In this document: positions 1-10,791 of the stretch, in pieces
How positions within the stretch are numbered: position 1 is the stretch's first letter
How the letters are laid out: every line of letters starts with the position of its first letter
Source: Berberis thunbergii
Lineage: Eukaryota > Streptophyta > Magnoliopsida > Ranunculales > Berberidaceae
Direction: 5' to 3'
Assembly (NCBI GenBank): GCA_003290165.1
Contig: QNQO01005809.1
Coordinates: 248,001-312,000 of the forward strand
Length of the DNA: 64,000 bases
The notes under the pieces: model-generated
Seen by the model: the letters and a program-made list of their open reading frames with translations, nothing else
Told to the model about the DNA's origin: nothing
Databases searched by the model: none
Made by a program: the position numbers and the translations under genes

Positions 1-29
1 GTCAGATTGACCTTTATTATTCATTTGGC

Positions 30-212
30 TCAAATGGAGGAATTTGGAATCACATGTACTCTTTCCATCTGTTTCATCATTTTTTCTCTATTTGGGTGAT
101 AGGGTTCTTCGACGTTGGGGCATAACAAACAACCTTGGAACCATGTGATGCTATGCAGCATAATTCTTTGCTTCGATTTCACATAAGGGTCCCAAATGAC
201 ATAACCATACAC
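30..212 (-). pseudogene. Possible plant-mobile-domain-like protein fragment
   Basis: A 60-residue reading frame on the minus strand begins MYGYVIWDPY and ends with a stop just after VHVIPNSSI. The spacing of WDPY, a hydrophobic/Cys segment, YHPNRE and HVIP loosely resembles the C-terminal part of the plant mobile domain found in MAIN-like proteins and in some transposons. This is pattern memory only, and the match is weak. The frame lies just outside the truncated 5' LTR of the outer Tat element, so it would be flanking sequence rather than part of that element. No intron signals or further exons are visible. It could also be a chance ORF. Confidence 0.25.
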
Positions 213-295
213 ATGAAAGTTATTAAGTTATGAAAATAAATCAAAACAATTAATTGGAAAGAAAAAATAAGATGAAACATGTATTTTACTATATA

Positions 296-711
296 TGAAA
301 GCCCAACCAGCGCCTATCAGAATGAAACGTAATCAAAGGCCCAAAACCAGGCCCGATAAAGTTCTCCCTTAAGGGGGAGGAACGTTACATAGAAAAAAGA
401 GTCATGGAAGGAGTTACGCCTCCGAAGACGTATCTTCATAAAGGAGGAGACTATTATAGAGAATGTCTCTTCTCGTTGTGCATCACATGCTTAAGTCACA
501 CAGGGATTAACAACGACCATTATAAACGATAAAAGGAACATTCGACAAAGGTATGCAATTTTAACTGAGTTCTGTTCAGTTTTATCTCCATCTCCAACCG
601 AGTTACTGACTTAAGCATCAAAAAGCCTTCGCCACCAAAAAGGTGGTCTTTGGCAATCTAACATCTGTTTTACAGGTTTTACTTATTGAAGGATGGATTT
701 TGGACGCATCA
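296..711 (+). repeat. 5' LTR of Tat-1, truncated at its 5' end
   Basis: Homology to the 3' LTR at 43164-43701 starts near 296 and runs to the terminal CA at 711, immediately before the primer-binding site. About 120 bp at the 5' side, including the TGATATATC start, are absent. Confidence 0.8.
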
Positions 712-714
712 GTT

Positions 715-732
715 TGGCGCCGTCCGTGGGGA
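715..732 (+). other. Primer-binding site of Tat-1
   Basis: The sequence tggcgccgtccgtgggga follows the LTR end after a three-base spacer. This is the PBS form seen in Tat-lineage elements. It is the priming site for minus-strand cDNA synthesis by a host tRNA; I did not assign which tRNA. Confidence 0.75.
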
Positions 733-1070
733 ATGACAAATTCCATTCTAGAAGAGAGTTTGCAGTGGAAAACTTCTTCGGTTCTGATCAATAATAAAAA
801 AAGCTCTCAGAACGGATGGAACACTCCGCATACCCTCAACTTAGCGACGATCAAAGCAATCCTCCCACTGGAGAAGTTGCGATGTCGATAGTGCACACCT
901 CAGACCCAGTGAAAAATACTGGGCCAATCATGCCCGACAATAGAGAACCGCAACACGAGGTGGTCAAACATCCTAGACATCCAAAGACGCAGCCACGTAT
1001 CCTCATGTAGACTTACTCATGGACCTGATGGACCGTATGATCAAGATGGTAGAAAAGCTCATCTAAGAGC

Positions 1071-2013
1071 ATGCTCAATCCGTCACCCCCGTTCAAGCGC
1101 CACACCAACAAAAATCAACCAACGAAGTTTCTGCAGAACCTCAATAGGCGAATCTTGAAAGCAGTGAACCGTTTCAAGATGGGACCCCCCAGAACGATGG
1201 GACCCCTGCTAAAATCCCATTCAGAATCAGTCATAGATCCTAATGTGTTGTATGAACTGGCCAGACCACCATTCTCCGATGCACTCATGGCGACTCCGAT
1301 ACGAACAAAGTTCACCCCACCGAAGTATAAAACATATGATGACACCACTGATTCGACAGACCATTTACGACACTTTCACCACATGATGGCATTGAAAAAG
1401 CACGGAGTCCATCTTATGCAGAACATTTTCGACTAGTCTTACTTCCGCAGCAATGAGTTGGTTCAACAACTTACTATTAAGATCAATAAACTCCTTCAAG
1501 GGACTGGCCACATCCTTCATCACGAGGTTCATCGGCAATCAACAGATGAGGAAAGGGCGGCATTACTTGCTCCACATCAAACAGAAGCCCGATGAGACAG
1601 TAAGGGAATACATTACTCGTTTCACTAATGAGTTAACAATGATCAACGGATGCATCGACGTCACGACCACCGCTGCTTTCACCGCCGAAATCCCTCAAAG
1701 AACATGGTGATCGTATTGAAGACCGCTCAAAAGCACATAACCCTTGAGGAGATGATAGTAGTCAGGAAGTGGGACAAATAAAAAAAGAGACCCACTTCAT
1801 TCGACCGAGAAAGGCGAAAGAACGACAAGACTAGAGAAGAAAACAACCAACCGAAAAGACATCGAATCGGAGGCAATTCTGAGTTCTATCAACGAAGGTT
1901 TGGAAGACTACAACCTAGAGGATCCAAACAAGAGCAATCAACATGCAAATAATTCACAACTATGAAAACGAGTCGAGCTGAGGTACTCAAGACTATAGCG
2001 AATTGGGATCGTT
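1071..2013 (+). pseudogene. gag of Tat-1, frameshifted and truncated
   Basis: Gag would form the virus-like particle. Two frames together give the retrotransposon Gag core. The first (1071-1436) contains the PPFSDALM, FTPPKY and YDDTTDSTDH stretches. The second (1453-1710) contains MSWFNNLL, SFKGLATSFITRFIG, KQKPDETVREYITRF and AAFTAE, the typical order of the domain. A stop and frame change separate them. A further piece near 1955-2013 (SRAEVLKTIANW) is the Gag segment just before the nucleocapsid. The match stops where the inverted Athila LTR begins at about 2014. The zinc-knuckle region and protease are absent from this copy. Confidence 0.8.
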
Positions 2014-3703
2014 CACAATTTAATACCCTGCTTTGTGATTTGTAGTATAGAATAAGTAGGGATCGTTCTAGACCGGGGATTAGAGGGCTTGTTAATTACA
2101 CTAATAATAATTAAAAGATAACTAACAACCTAATTAATTAAATAAACGAGGATTTGATTTTCTAAATTAAACTATGAAAATAAATGTAAAGATAATAAAC
2201 TAAAGAGATGCCAAAGATGAGAAATTAGCTAAGGGTTTATCTTCACACACCAAACATATGCTTATAAATTAATCTTCAATAATCACTTGCTAACTCGTGA
2301 GAGACAATGCTCAAGACTAACCGTGACCGCACTGCATTAATCTTATTATTTTCCCAAGTTCGTTGAATTAAACTAAGCGTCGCTTTCAAACTATTCTTAT
2401 CATGCCATCTAAACAGGAATCGCAAGTTAGACAACAATCTAAGATCATTAAGTTTTGTGGAAAATATGAACACTGACTAGGCAATTACAAGTATGATCAA
2501 CATCTTGTTCTTGCCTAGGTTTTTACTTAACCTTACCAACGTTCCTTGGTATTTACTACTTGTGAATACAAGATTATAACAATTGGGTAAAACTTTCCTA
2601 TACTCTAGCCCCAGATCCTAGCATGCTTACTAAGTTGGTCACCTTAACAAACATACAAAGAAAAGTTTTCTATAAAGCAGTTAAGCAAAACACAATCACT
2701 AATAGCAAGGAAGATTAAATTCAATTAATTTATAAAGCACATATTCGGGGCTTTGAATCCACCCGTAACTAAGAGGAGTTTAGCTAGACATATTAATTAT
2801 GTTCAAACAGTAACCCATAATCAATAATCAAACTAAAATAAGAGAAAGAGATGTTTAGAGATGAATACAAAACACTGATCCATGGTGGTACTGAGTAGAA
2901 GCTGAGGTAAAAATAGCAGAAAATCCTCTTTTTCTTTGCGATCTGCTCCTTCGCCTTCCTCTTGCGAATTGCCTTCCTCTTCGATCTGTTTTAGCTCCTT
3001 TCTCTAGTGAGAAGAAGATGTGAGTGAGGGGATGACGATGGACAGCGAAGGAGTGAAGGGCTGACGATGTTGGGTTGCTGGCGGAGAGTGGGAAGAAGGG
3101 ACGAAGAGGGAAGGATAAGGGACTGAGACGGTGATTAGGGTTCGGCGACAATCAGGGACATAGAGAGAGGACTGAGACGAGGGTTTCGGTGCGAGGAGGT
3201 TCTGATGGTGACGACGATAAGGGAGTCAGGCGAGAGAGGGATGAGGCGAGAGGATGGAAGAAGGGACTGTGGTTGTAAGGAGGGGATGAACAGAGTCCTA
3301 CGATGGTGGTCTGCGGCTGTGGATGAGGGCGGTGAAGATGGTTGATGATGGGTGAAGACGGCTGCTATGGTTCGGCGAGGTGATGATGGATGGATGCTAT
3401 TGCTGGATTGGTGCAAAACAATGAGGGATTGTGGCTGTACGAGGGTTAGCGCTTGTTGTGGAGGCTGTGGATGGGATGGGATCAAAGCCAGGTATCTTCC
3501 CCCTTTTATTCTTGTTTTTCTCTTTCTGTGGTTTTCTTGTTGGTGTGGTTTCCTTGCTTGTGTGAATTCCTTGTGCAATTCGTATTCCTAAATTGCCAAG
3601 TTGCTTCTATTTTAAAATATTGTAATTGGAAACCTACACAAACATGAAAATAATATTTAGTACCATAATTAACAAGTAATAGCTAAAAATATATATATAG
3701 AAA
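2014..3703 (-). repeat. Athila-type LTR in reverse orientation, truncated at both ends
   Basis: The minus strand matches the LTRs at 21205-22921 and 36636-38327 over most of their length, including the 'ctagggatctggggctagagtatag'-like core and the conserved 'cttgggaaaataat' block. The first ~40 bases expected at the minus-strand start (TGATAGGGGC...) and the last ~25 bases before the CA end are missing. It therefore looks like a clipped solo LTR or the remains of a deleted element. It joins truncated Tat-1 gag on the left and the truncated antisense ORF of Tat-2 on the right. The C-rich middle (2850-3580) gives long frames on both strands that I treat as LTR sequence, not genes. Confidence 0.8.
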
Positions 3704-3728
3704 ATCTTACCCTTCTAAGAAGGTTGAG

Positions 3729-5340
3729 TTGTCACTATCTTTAGAAGGGCAAGATTTTCATCGTCAATTTTTTGATCTTCCCCGAGTATCGGTAGAAGAT
3801 TTCCTTACTTCGGACGATGTTGTCAGTAGTGATCTGCTTTCACCGGGTAGGGCAAGCATCGCTTCTGAGGTTACTACTGTGCGCGCTGGATATGTAGAAG
3901 ACCATGCTTGTATTTCTGCTCGAGGTCCTAACAACACTGGTCCAATTGTTAAGAAAAGGAATGTTCATAGGCCTCTTAGCCCCTCCAAGATATCGACAGG
4001 CAGCTCTGGTCGTGTCTCGAAGAAGAAAAAACTTGCTTCTTCTGTCCTTAAATCTGACAGGACCCCCTCTCATGTTGACTCTCTTCAAAAGGGGTTTGTG
4101 GTTTGGGTGATGATTCCTCTGCTCGTGAGGACAAAGAGGTAAACCGGGTCCTCGGGGTAAGTAAGAAGCATATTTCCCACCCTCTGGATGACCATGAGAA
4201 AAAGCTTGTTGCTTTTTATGGTTTGTCAGATTCTTTCGGCCTCTCGATTGATGATTCGTGCATCATCGAGAATAAAATGCTTTAGCTGGGTGTTTGGTTG
4301 TCGGATAATCCGAAGGGTACTAAGACTTTGGATGACTTTGATTATGATCTGTCAGTAGAGGATCAAGTTGCTGCTCGTTATCGAGATCACAAGCTTACTG
4401 TTTTTTCTGTTGTGGCTGGCACTTAGGGATCTCGTGATGCTCCTTCTACTTCTCGCCCTGTTCCTTCTGTCGTTAACGAGACCTTCTGGCCTTCCAAGGA
4501 TGATGTGCAGGATAGTGCTCGCAACCTTATTGGTGCCTATCATGGGCGATTGGCTAACAAAACTCCTATGCTCGTGCGTAAGCCATGTTGCCATATTGAC
4601 GAAGGCCTCCAACATCTTATGAAGGGGATGCCACATCTTACTTATGCGGTCGTCATGGGGTCAGACTGTAAGGCATCTCGTGATCAGGCTGCTCCTGTTG
4701 AGGGGAAGCTTTCGGGACACATTTTGGTTTTTTTCCCATGTTCTTCATCAACTGGATTTGTTGAAGGCGCAGTGCACGGAACATGAGAGGGTTGCAGACT
4801 CTGCGTGGGAGTTACCTAGGGAATTCAAGGCTATGCATGATGCGTTTGCTTCCAACCTCGAGACATCCGAGGTGGAATTGGGTAGGTTGCGTTCTTCTCT
4901 GGATGTTGCTAAGAAAAAGTTGTCTGATCAAAAGGATGAACAAGACGAGGTTGTTCGCTCCACCAACGAGTGTTCTGCCAAGCTTTGGCTGCTACTGCTC
5001 GCATTGTTGAGCTGAATTCTGACTTTGTTGAGACCAAGTCGGCGGTCACTGCTAAACTTGTCAATGTTGACAAAGAATTAGCGTCTACCCAAGCCGAGTC
5101 GTCGACTGTTAAGGAGAAGTTGAAGGCAGCAGAGGCCACGAATTTTAAGAGAGTGGTTGAGGGTCACCATGATTTTCTAGATTTCTTGAAAATGCAAGGT
5201 TTGAACATGTCCCCCCTACCGCAGCCTTGCTGAGCAAGTAGGAGTTTGACGATGTCGAAGAAGTTGTTCCAAATGTCGAGAAGCCCGCTGGCCCTATGCT
5301 TCCTGAAGATGTTGTTTACGATAGTGATTCCTCTTAGTTG
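3729..5340 (+). pseudogene. Additional ORF (antisense to Tat-2), N-terminally truncated and frameshifted
   Basis: Plus-strand frames at 3729-4142, 4103-4285, 4505-4786, 4644-5015 and 4970-5233 together match the antisense ORF of Tat-1 (42860-40720 on the minus strand). Both share LPxVSVEDFL, a later KKK(K)LA basic stretch, the YGL(S/F) block, the ETSxxEL coiled-coil-like stretch and the GHH(D/E)FLDF end. The region equivalent to the first ~170 residues, the 'putative gypsy type transposon' domain, is missing here. Extra ORFs of this kind between pol and the 3' LTR, sometimes antisense, are known in the Tat lineage. Their function is not established. Several stops and frame changes show decay. 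Confidence 0.7.
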
Positions 5341-5759
5341 TTTTTTGTGATCTCCTTTTTCAGAAGATAAATGGAAAATTTGTTATTTCACATTTTGTGT
5401 CCCATATGTCTAGCTTGTTTAGCTTTTACTTATGACATTTCTGGGAGATTTTCGACTTCGATCGTCCGAATTTCAGTGGGTGACTTCGATACTCGACATT
5501 CTTGTCGTATGGAAGCTTTGGTTTACAAAATCTTGTTTCTCATTCGAATTACGATGTCGTACGTTACAGTCGACGTAAAAGTTCGACTCTTATGTCCTGG
5601 TACTTTATTACTTCGTGGTTGATCAGGCTAGAAGTTTTTATGTCTGACTCGTTCATTCAACATATTTGTTTGTTCGATACTCTAGCCATGCTGAGTGTTC
5701 TCTCGAGTTTGTTTTTAATATGATTTTTTGCCCTAATCAGATTTGGTTGTTTCGAAATT
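5341..5759. other. Non-coding spacer of Tat-2 between the antisense ORF and integrase
   Basis: The interval contains overlapping short frames on the plus strand without recognisable similarity. It corresponds in position to the spacer between integrase and the additional ORF in Tat elements. I see no promoter or RNA feature that I can support. Confidence 0.5.
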
Positions 5760-6990
5760 GAGAGCGAAAGACTTATATTGATAATATCTTTTCAAGTGTT
5801 CTACATTCCATGGTCGAGGTATCATTTCGCCCTCTTTGTCTTCCAGCCAGTATGTTCCTGGTCTGTTAATTTTTATCACTCAATAGGGTCCTTCCCTGTT
5901 TGGGTTAAGCTTGCCTGTGCCGAGCTCTTTCGTGTTTAGTTGGACTTTTCGTAAGACCCAGTCTACGACGTTGAAGTTTTGGATTTGTACCTTTTTGTTA
6001 TAGTACCCTGCCATGCGCTGTTAGTATGTTGTTATTTTAATCAAGGCTGCTTCTCATTTTTCTTCGAGGAAATCCACCCCGACTCTTAATGCTTCGACGT
6101 TGTCCTCAGTGCGGAATTCATCAGTTTGGATGTTGGCATTCCGACATCCATGGGTATCATCGCTTTTGACCCGTGAGTGCGAAAGGTGTTTCCCTGTTGG
6201 AGTTAGTTTTGTTGTTCTGTATGCCCAAATGACCTAGGTAATTCGGACGTCCATAGCCCTTTCGCTACCTCGAGTCTTCTTTTAATTGCCTCCAAAATTG
6301 TTCCGTTAGTGACTTCGACTTGCCCGTTTGCTTGCGGGTGAGTTAGTGTGGAGAAGTACTGCTGGATATTCATGTTATTGCATAACTCCTTCTTCACTTT
6401 TGCCTTCAAACTGCTTCCCATTATCCGTAACGATTACTCTTGGGATTCCGAATCTTCATATGATGTCTCTCTAGATAAACTTCTCAACTAGTGCTTCCCT
6501 TATCTTTATGAGGAGCTCTACTTCTACTCATTTGGTGAAGTAATCCACTGCTACGAGGAGAAAATTATTTTATTCGGACCCTAAGAGCGATCCTATGATG
6601 TCCATTCCCCATTGTCCGAATGACTGGGGGCTGCTCATTGGGATCATATTTTGGCCTAGCATGTGAGTATATGGGGTGAATCTTTGGCACTTATCGCATT
6701 TATGAACTAGCTTTTGAGCGTTTGCCTGCATCGTTGGCCAGTAATAGCCCAACGTGGGAGCTTTATGGGCCAACTTTCTTCCCTCCAAGTAATTTCGCAT
6801 GCGTCATGGTGTATTTCTTCTTGGACGTATTCAACATCTCTTGGTGTAAGGCATCTTAATAATGAGTTTGTTACAGATCTCATGTACAATCTGTCATTGA
6901 CCATTGTATATCTGGCTGCCTGGTTTCGTAGTTTTTGTCTTCCGTATTATCTATTGAGAGTTCCTTGTTTAAAATGTACGTCAGGATTGG
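5760..6990 (-). pseudogene. Integrase of Tat-2, frameshifted
   Basis: Integrase would join element cDNA to host DNA. The zinc-binding region is split. Minus frame 6904-6707 carries the IHHDAC part, and 6800-6570 carries LEGRKLAHKAPTLGYYWPT followed by CDKCQRFTPY and the WGMDIIG start of the catalytic core. A later frame (6421-6203) holds HPQANGQVEVTNGTILEAIKRR, the end of the core including the conserved Glu region. Minus-strand sequence about 5990-5770 reads NREGPY, PGTYWLED and PRPWNVEHLKRYY in order, the C-terminal domain. A frameshift near 6780 and further breaks make it non-functional. Confidence 0.8.
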
Positions 6991-7059
6991 AGTCGTCCAA
7001 TTAACACCTTGGTTTGGCGCATGCTTCTTCTGATTGATTTTCCAGTATGAAGCTACCTT

Positions 7060-8879
7060 GTGTCATGATGAGGGGATTGTCATTTTCCTTTGTTGTTGAG
7101 GCTTCTTTAGCTAGCTCGTATGCTCTTTTGTTTTTTGCTCGTGCACATTGTCGGATGGTGGCGTTTCAGAAGCCTTCTATTAGTTTTGTGGTTATCTGGT
7201 GGTAGGCTTTCATTCGAGCGCCTTTCATTTGGAACTCGCACTTAGTTGATTGACCACCAGCCTGGAGTCCGTAAAGACATTAATGTCCCTTATTCCCAAG
7301 TGTTTTGCTATCACAGCTTCGTACTCGGCTTCATTATTGGATGCTTCAAAACAAAATTTTATCGCCTTTTTCGATGCAATGCCTTTCGAGTTGTATAAGA
7401 CTATTCAAATGCAATGACTTTCGAGTTGTTTAAGGCTGCTCTAGGGGCATAAGTAATGTCAAATTGTTCGAGTTCTATTGCCATTTTACCATTCTTCCCG
7501 ATAAGTCTGGCTTGTGTAATAATGATCGAAGTGGTTGTTCGGTCATGACCATGATCGGGTGTTCCTGAAAGTATGGTCGTAATTTCCTTGATGACACGAT
7601 CAGAGTGAGCTCCACTTTCTCTAGGGTCGGATAGTTGATATCTACATCTGCGAGTGTTTTGTTGATGTAGTACACCGGTTGCTGCACTCCTTTTCTTCTT
7701 GTATTAGTACTAAACTCACTGCGAGATTGGACACAGATAGGTACAGATACAATGTTTCTCCTGTGTTTGGTTTTGTTAGCAGCTTCGTGCTTCCCATGTA
7801 TATCTTAAGGTTTTGGAAGACTCTTTTACATTCATCATTCCATTCAAATGTCTTGATTCCCTTCAAGATTTTGAAAAAGGCATGTTGAGAAGCGTTGTAT
7901 GTTTGTTGGTGATTGCATGTTGAGAAGCGCTTGTTTCTGCTTTAAAGCTAGAAATAAATATGTTTAGAGCTGATATCTTCCCGTTAAGACTTGAACACCT
8001 TTTATTTTTATTGGCGATTGCATGTTGAGAAGCGTTTGTATTTGTTTTGGATCCGCTTCAATTCCTCGCTGGTTGACCATATACCCGAGGAACTTCCCTG
8101 ACTCCACTCTAAATGTGTATTTCTCTAGATTTAGCTGCATATTGTATTTTCGAAGCTGGGCGAAAGCCTGTTCGAGGTCTGTAACATGGTATGTTCTGCG
8201 TTAGCTTTTGATGATCATATCGTCAATGTAAACCTTCATTGTTTTTACGATCTGATATCTGAACATTCTATTTACTAACTGTTGATATGTTGCTCTTACG
8301 TTCTTTAACCCAAACGACATTACTCGATAACAGTGTGTCCCTCTTTCAGTTATAAAAGATGTTTTTTCTTGGTGGGAAGGAGGTACATTTGTATTTGCTT
8401 ATATCCGTAGTATGCGTCCATGAAGCTCAACATCTCGTGCTCGGCAGTTGCATCCACTATTTGGTCTATTCGTGGAAGTGGGAAACTGTCTTTGGGACAA
8501 GCTTTATTTAAGTATCCACACACACCCTCCATTTCCCGTTATTCTTCTTTACTAGTACTGTATTCGTCAGCCAATCCGGATAGTGAGCTTTTCTTATCAT
8601 TCCTACGTTGAGCAATCAATATACTTATTCGTTTATCACCTGATTGCATTCCGGGGCCATTAATCTTCTTTTTTGTCTAACCGGTTTCTTATCTGGATTG
8701 ACTTGCAATTTATGGGAAATTATGGATGGATCTATTCCCACCATGACTTTCATTGTCCATGTGAAAATATCCTTGTTATCTTTTAGCAGTTGGATCAGCT
8801 TCATGGCAAGTTCAGGTTGGATTTTTGTGCCTAATCGAACTGCCATTTTGGCTTCATTATCTAGATAGACCTCGATCAT
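7060..8879 (-). pseudogene. Reverse transcriptase, RNase H and archaeal-type RNase H of Tat-2
   Basis: The start of RT is the frame 8879-8625 (GIDPSIISHKL, KPVRQKRR). The palm continues through 8532-8350 (FPLPRIDQIVDA, SFMDAYYGY). The catalytic YIDD motif is intact at 8230-8219. RNase H follows at 7687-7475 (VYYINKTLAD, YPTLEKVELTL, RPYFQEHPI, LSGRMVKW). A second RNase H of the archaeal type, a Tat hallmark, is visible at about 7290-7190 with FTDSRLVVNQ and its catalytic Asp present. Frames are interrupted by stops. Local duplications occur at 7375-7440 and 7866-8040, where 'gcatgttgagaagcg' appears three times. Confidence 0.8.
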
Positions 8880-9230
8880 TTCTTCTTCCGGTTGCTCGGT
8901 GTTGGGTCGATTTCACGGACTGGTTGTAGCCATATTGTCATTCCGAGAATCCGAACTTGTTTCATTGGATCGCTGCAAAGACTATTCCAATCGTTGCAGT
9001 AATTGCTATTTGTGAGGAGTCTTTATAGCAGCAAAATGACACTCTTAGGCTGCTGGTTGGTCCCATTTTATTCTTCCAACACCATTGTCGGTGTGGTACT
9101 TCACTCATTGCTGTCATAGTGGAGGATACTGCACCCATCTTGTGTATCCACTGGTAATCGAATCATTCCTAGTGGGTTACATTGCTCCCCACTGAAACTT
9201 ACCATAAACAGATCGCTTGGTGAGAGCATC

Positions 9231-9492
9231 TCAGTAGTGAACTGCATCCTTCAAAAAGTTGTTAGGTAAAATAGGTTTGCCGATGTCAATCAATACCTTT
9301 TTTATTTCCCATTTTATTATCATGACCGAAATTACTAAAACATCATTGTGTGGGAAATTAACTCCGTCAACATCCTCGTTTGAGAAGGTTAAAGTCCTTT
9401 GCATTGTCTTCGCATGTTGTGCGGATGGTTCTTGGAATCTGATATTTGTGCGTAAGTCCCTGACTATGTGCTTTCTGAATCGATTGGATTGT
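9231..9492 (-). pseudogene. Protease remnant of Tat-2
   Basis: The C-terminal half of the frame 9617-9231 reads FSNEDVDGVNFPHNDVLV, then WEIKKVLIDIGKP. This matches the start of Tat aspartic proteases, where a D-N-G-S or D-x-G motif follows 'VDVKRVLVD'. Here the motif reads D-I-G-K and the rest of the domain is missing or out of frame, so activity is unlikely. Confidence 0.6.
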
Positions 9493-10017
9493 TCATTTTC
9501 TCCACTTGTGCCATGCAAGACATAGTTTGTTTCCCTTCGTTTGCTCATTTGAAATGATTGTTTCGTCCTTGAGTTTGGCAAACTCTTTGAGTCGTCCTTG
9601 TTTGATATGGCGTTCAATTTCGTCTCTTAGGCTGCAACAATCTTCGGTATCATGGACGTAGTCGTTTTGGAAGAGACAATGTCTGCCCTTGTTCCATTTA
9701 TCTGGATCCCCTCTCATCTTCGACGACCATTTGAAATCTTCTCTTCTCGCCATCACTTCAAGAATCTCGCTTCGACTTGCTGTCAAAGCCGAGAATGCCC
9801 TATCATATTTAGGCCTTTTCAGTTGTAGACTTTTGGGCGTTCCCTGAGTGCATTTGGAGCTATTATTGGTCCGATGTTTCTTAAGTTGGATGATTTCTTC
9901 TTGAAAGTTGCTACCATGTAAGTTTTGGATGATCTTATCTATCATTTCGATCACGTTGTCCATCTGAACCATAAGCATCTCCACTCGGTGATCCGAGGGG
10001 ATTCCCCATGAGGTCAA
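9493..10017 (-). pseudogene. gag of Tat-2 with the core deleted
   Basis: This 174-residue frame joins the N-terminal Gag region (VEMLMVQMDNVIEMIDKI) directly to the pre-nucleocapsid and nucleocapsid region (FSALTASRSEILEVM, then KWSSKMRGDPDKWNKG and a C-x-F...H-D-T-E-D-C knuckle-like stretch). The central retrotransposon Gag domain of ~200-300 residues, present in Tat-1 at 1260-1700, is absent. It is an internally deleted gag whose reading frame survives across the junction. Confidence 0.7.
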
Positions 10018-10204
10018 AGATGTTTGAACTGTTACCTGCTGGAGTTATCTACTGGTAGGTATGGTTGTCTTTGGATCAGTATTAGGTGGCATGTCGTATC
10101 TGTTATCGTCAGATCGAAGATTTGAGGAGTATTCCATTGATCTTCTATCAGGTTGCATGAGCTTTGTCACTGATCTTATTTTTAAGAAAAAGGAAACTTG
10201 TCGT

Positions 10205-10222
10205 TCCCCACGGATGACGCTA
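10205..10222 (-). other. Primer-binding site of Tat-2 (mutated)
   Basis: Minus strand tagcgtcatccgtgggga lies just inside the LTR end. It differs from the Tat-1 PBS at three or four bases, all transitions of C:G type, as expected from decay by cytosine methylation and deamination. Confidence 0.6.
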
Positions 10223-10225
10223 AAC

Positions 10226-10791
10226 TGATGTGTCCAAAAATCTTCCTCTTATGAGTTTGACTTGCAAAACAACTGTTAGACTGCCAATGACCACCTTTTC
10301 GGTGGCTGAAGGCACTCTGATGCCTAAGTGAGTAACTCTGTTGGAAGAAAGGATGTAAATCTGGACAAAACTCAGTTAAAGTTGCATACATTTGTCGAAT
10401 GTTCCCTTTACCTTTTATAATGGTCATAATTAATTCTCTGTGCGAATTAAACATGTATGGAACAACGGAATGAAATAGTTCTATAACATTCTCCTCCTTA
10501 ATGGAGATGTGTTCGTGGAGGCGTAGGTCCCTCTACAACTCTTTCTTGGTGCAACATTCTTCTTTTTATGAGAGGTTGCGCATCAGGCTTTGATTTAGGC
10601 TTTGATTCGTCTGTGCCTGGATTCAAATCCTACTTACGCCTTCTTAGTGGTGGGCCTAGTCTGGGCCTCTATAATTGGCTTCAATCCTTCTGAGCTTTAT
10701 GAGCTGGCTCAATGGATCGGGCGATGTATTCTTGTGATGGGACTTTATGCCATGTGTACGACCGTGATTATCGATCTATTTTGATGTATCA
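10226..10791 (-). repeat. 5' LTR of Tat-2
   Basis: This 566-bp LTR starts TGATACATCA and ends GGACACATCA on the minus strand. It aligns with the Tat-1 3' LTR (43164-43701) through the start, a central 'gaccattataaaaggtaaagggaacatt' region and the end. That central region includes a TATA-like 'tataaaagg' probably used as the promoter. Position 10791 abuts Tat-1 RT sequence. Confidence 0.8.

Larger units (their letters stand above)
3704..10791 (-). mobile_element. Tat-2: minus-strand Tat element, 3' end lost
   Basis: Read on the minus strand it has a 5' LTR (10791-10226), PBS (10222-10205), an internally deleted gag (10017-9493), protease (about 9492-9231), RT (8879-7700), RNase H (7700-7470), archaeal-type RNase H (7470-7060), integrase (6990-5760) and the additional ORF in antisense (plus strand, 3729-5340). 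The 3' LTR and the N-terminal part of the additional ORF are gone, replaced by the clipped Athila LTR. It is a sibling of Tat-1: the LTRs and the antisense ORF are recognisably homologous. Insertion into Tat-1 at the end of RT is shown by Tat-1 RT sequence resuming directly after the LTR tip at 10792. Confidence 0.85.

Noticed and set aside
2855..3591. Long overlapping frames on both strands in a C-rich block
   Set aside because: The block is the inverted C-rich part of an Athila LTR; equivalent blocks at 21430-21900 and 36850-37330 have unrelated frames. Both strands being open at once reflects base composition.
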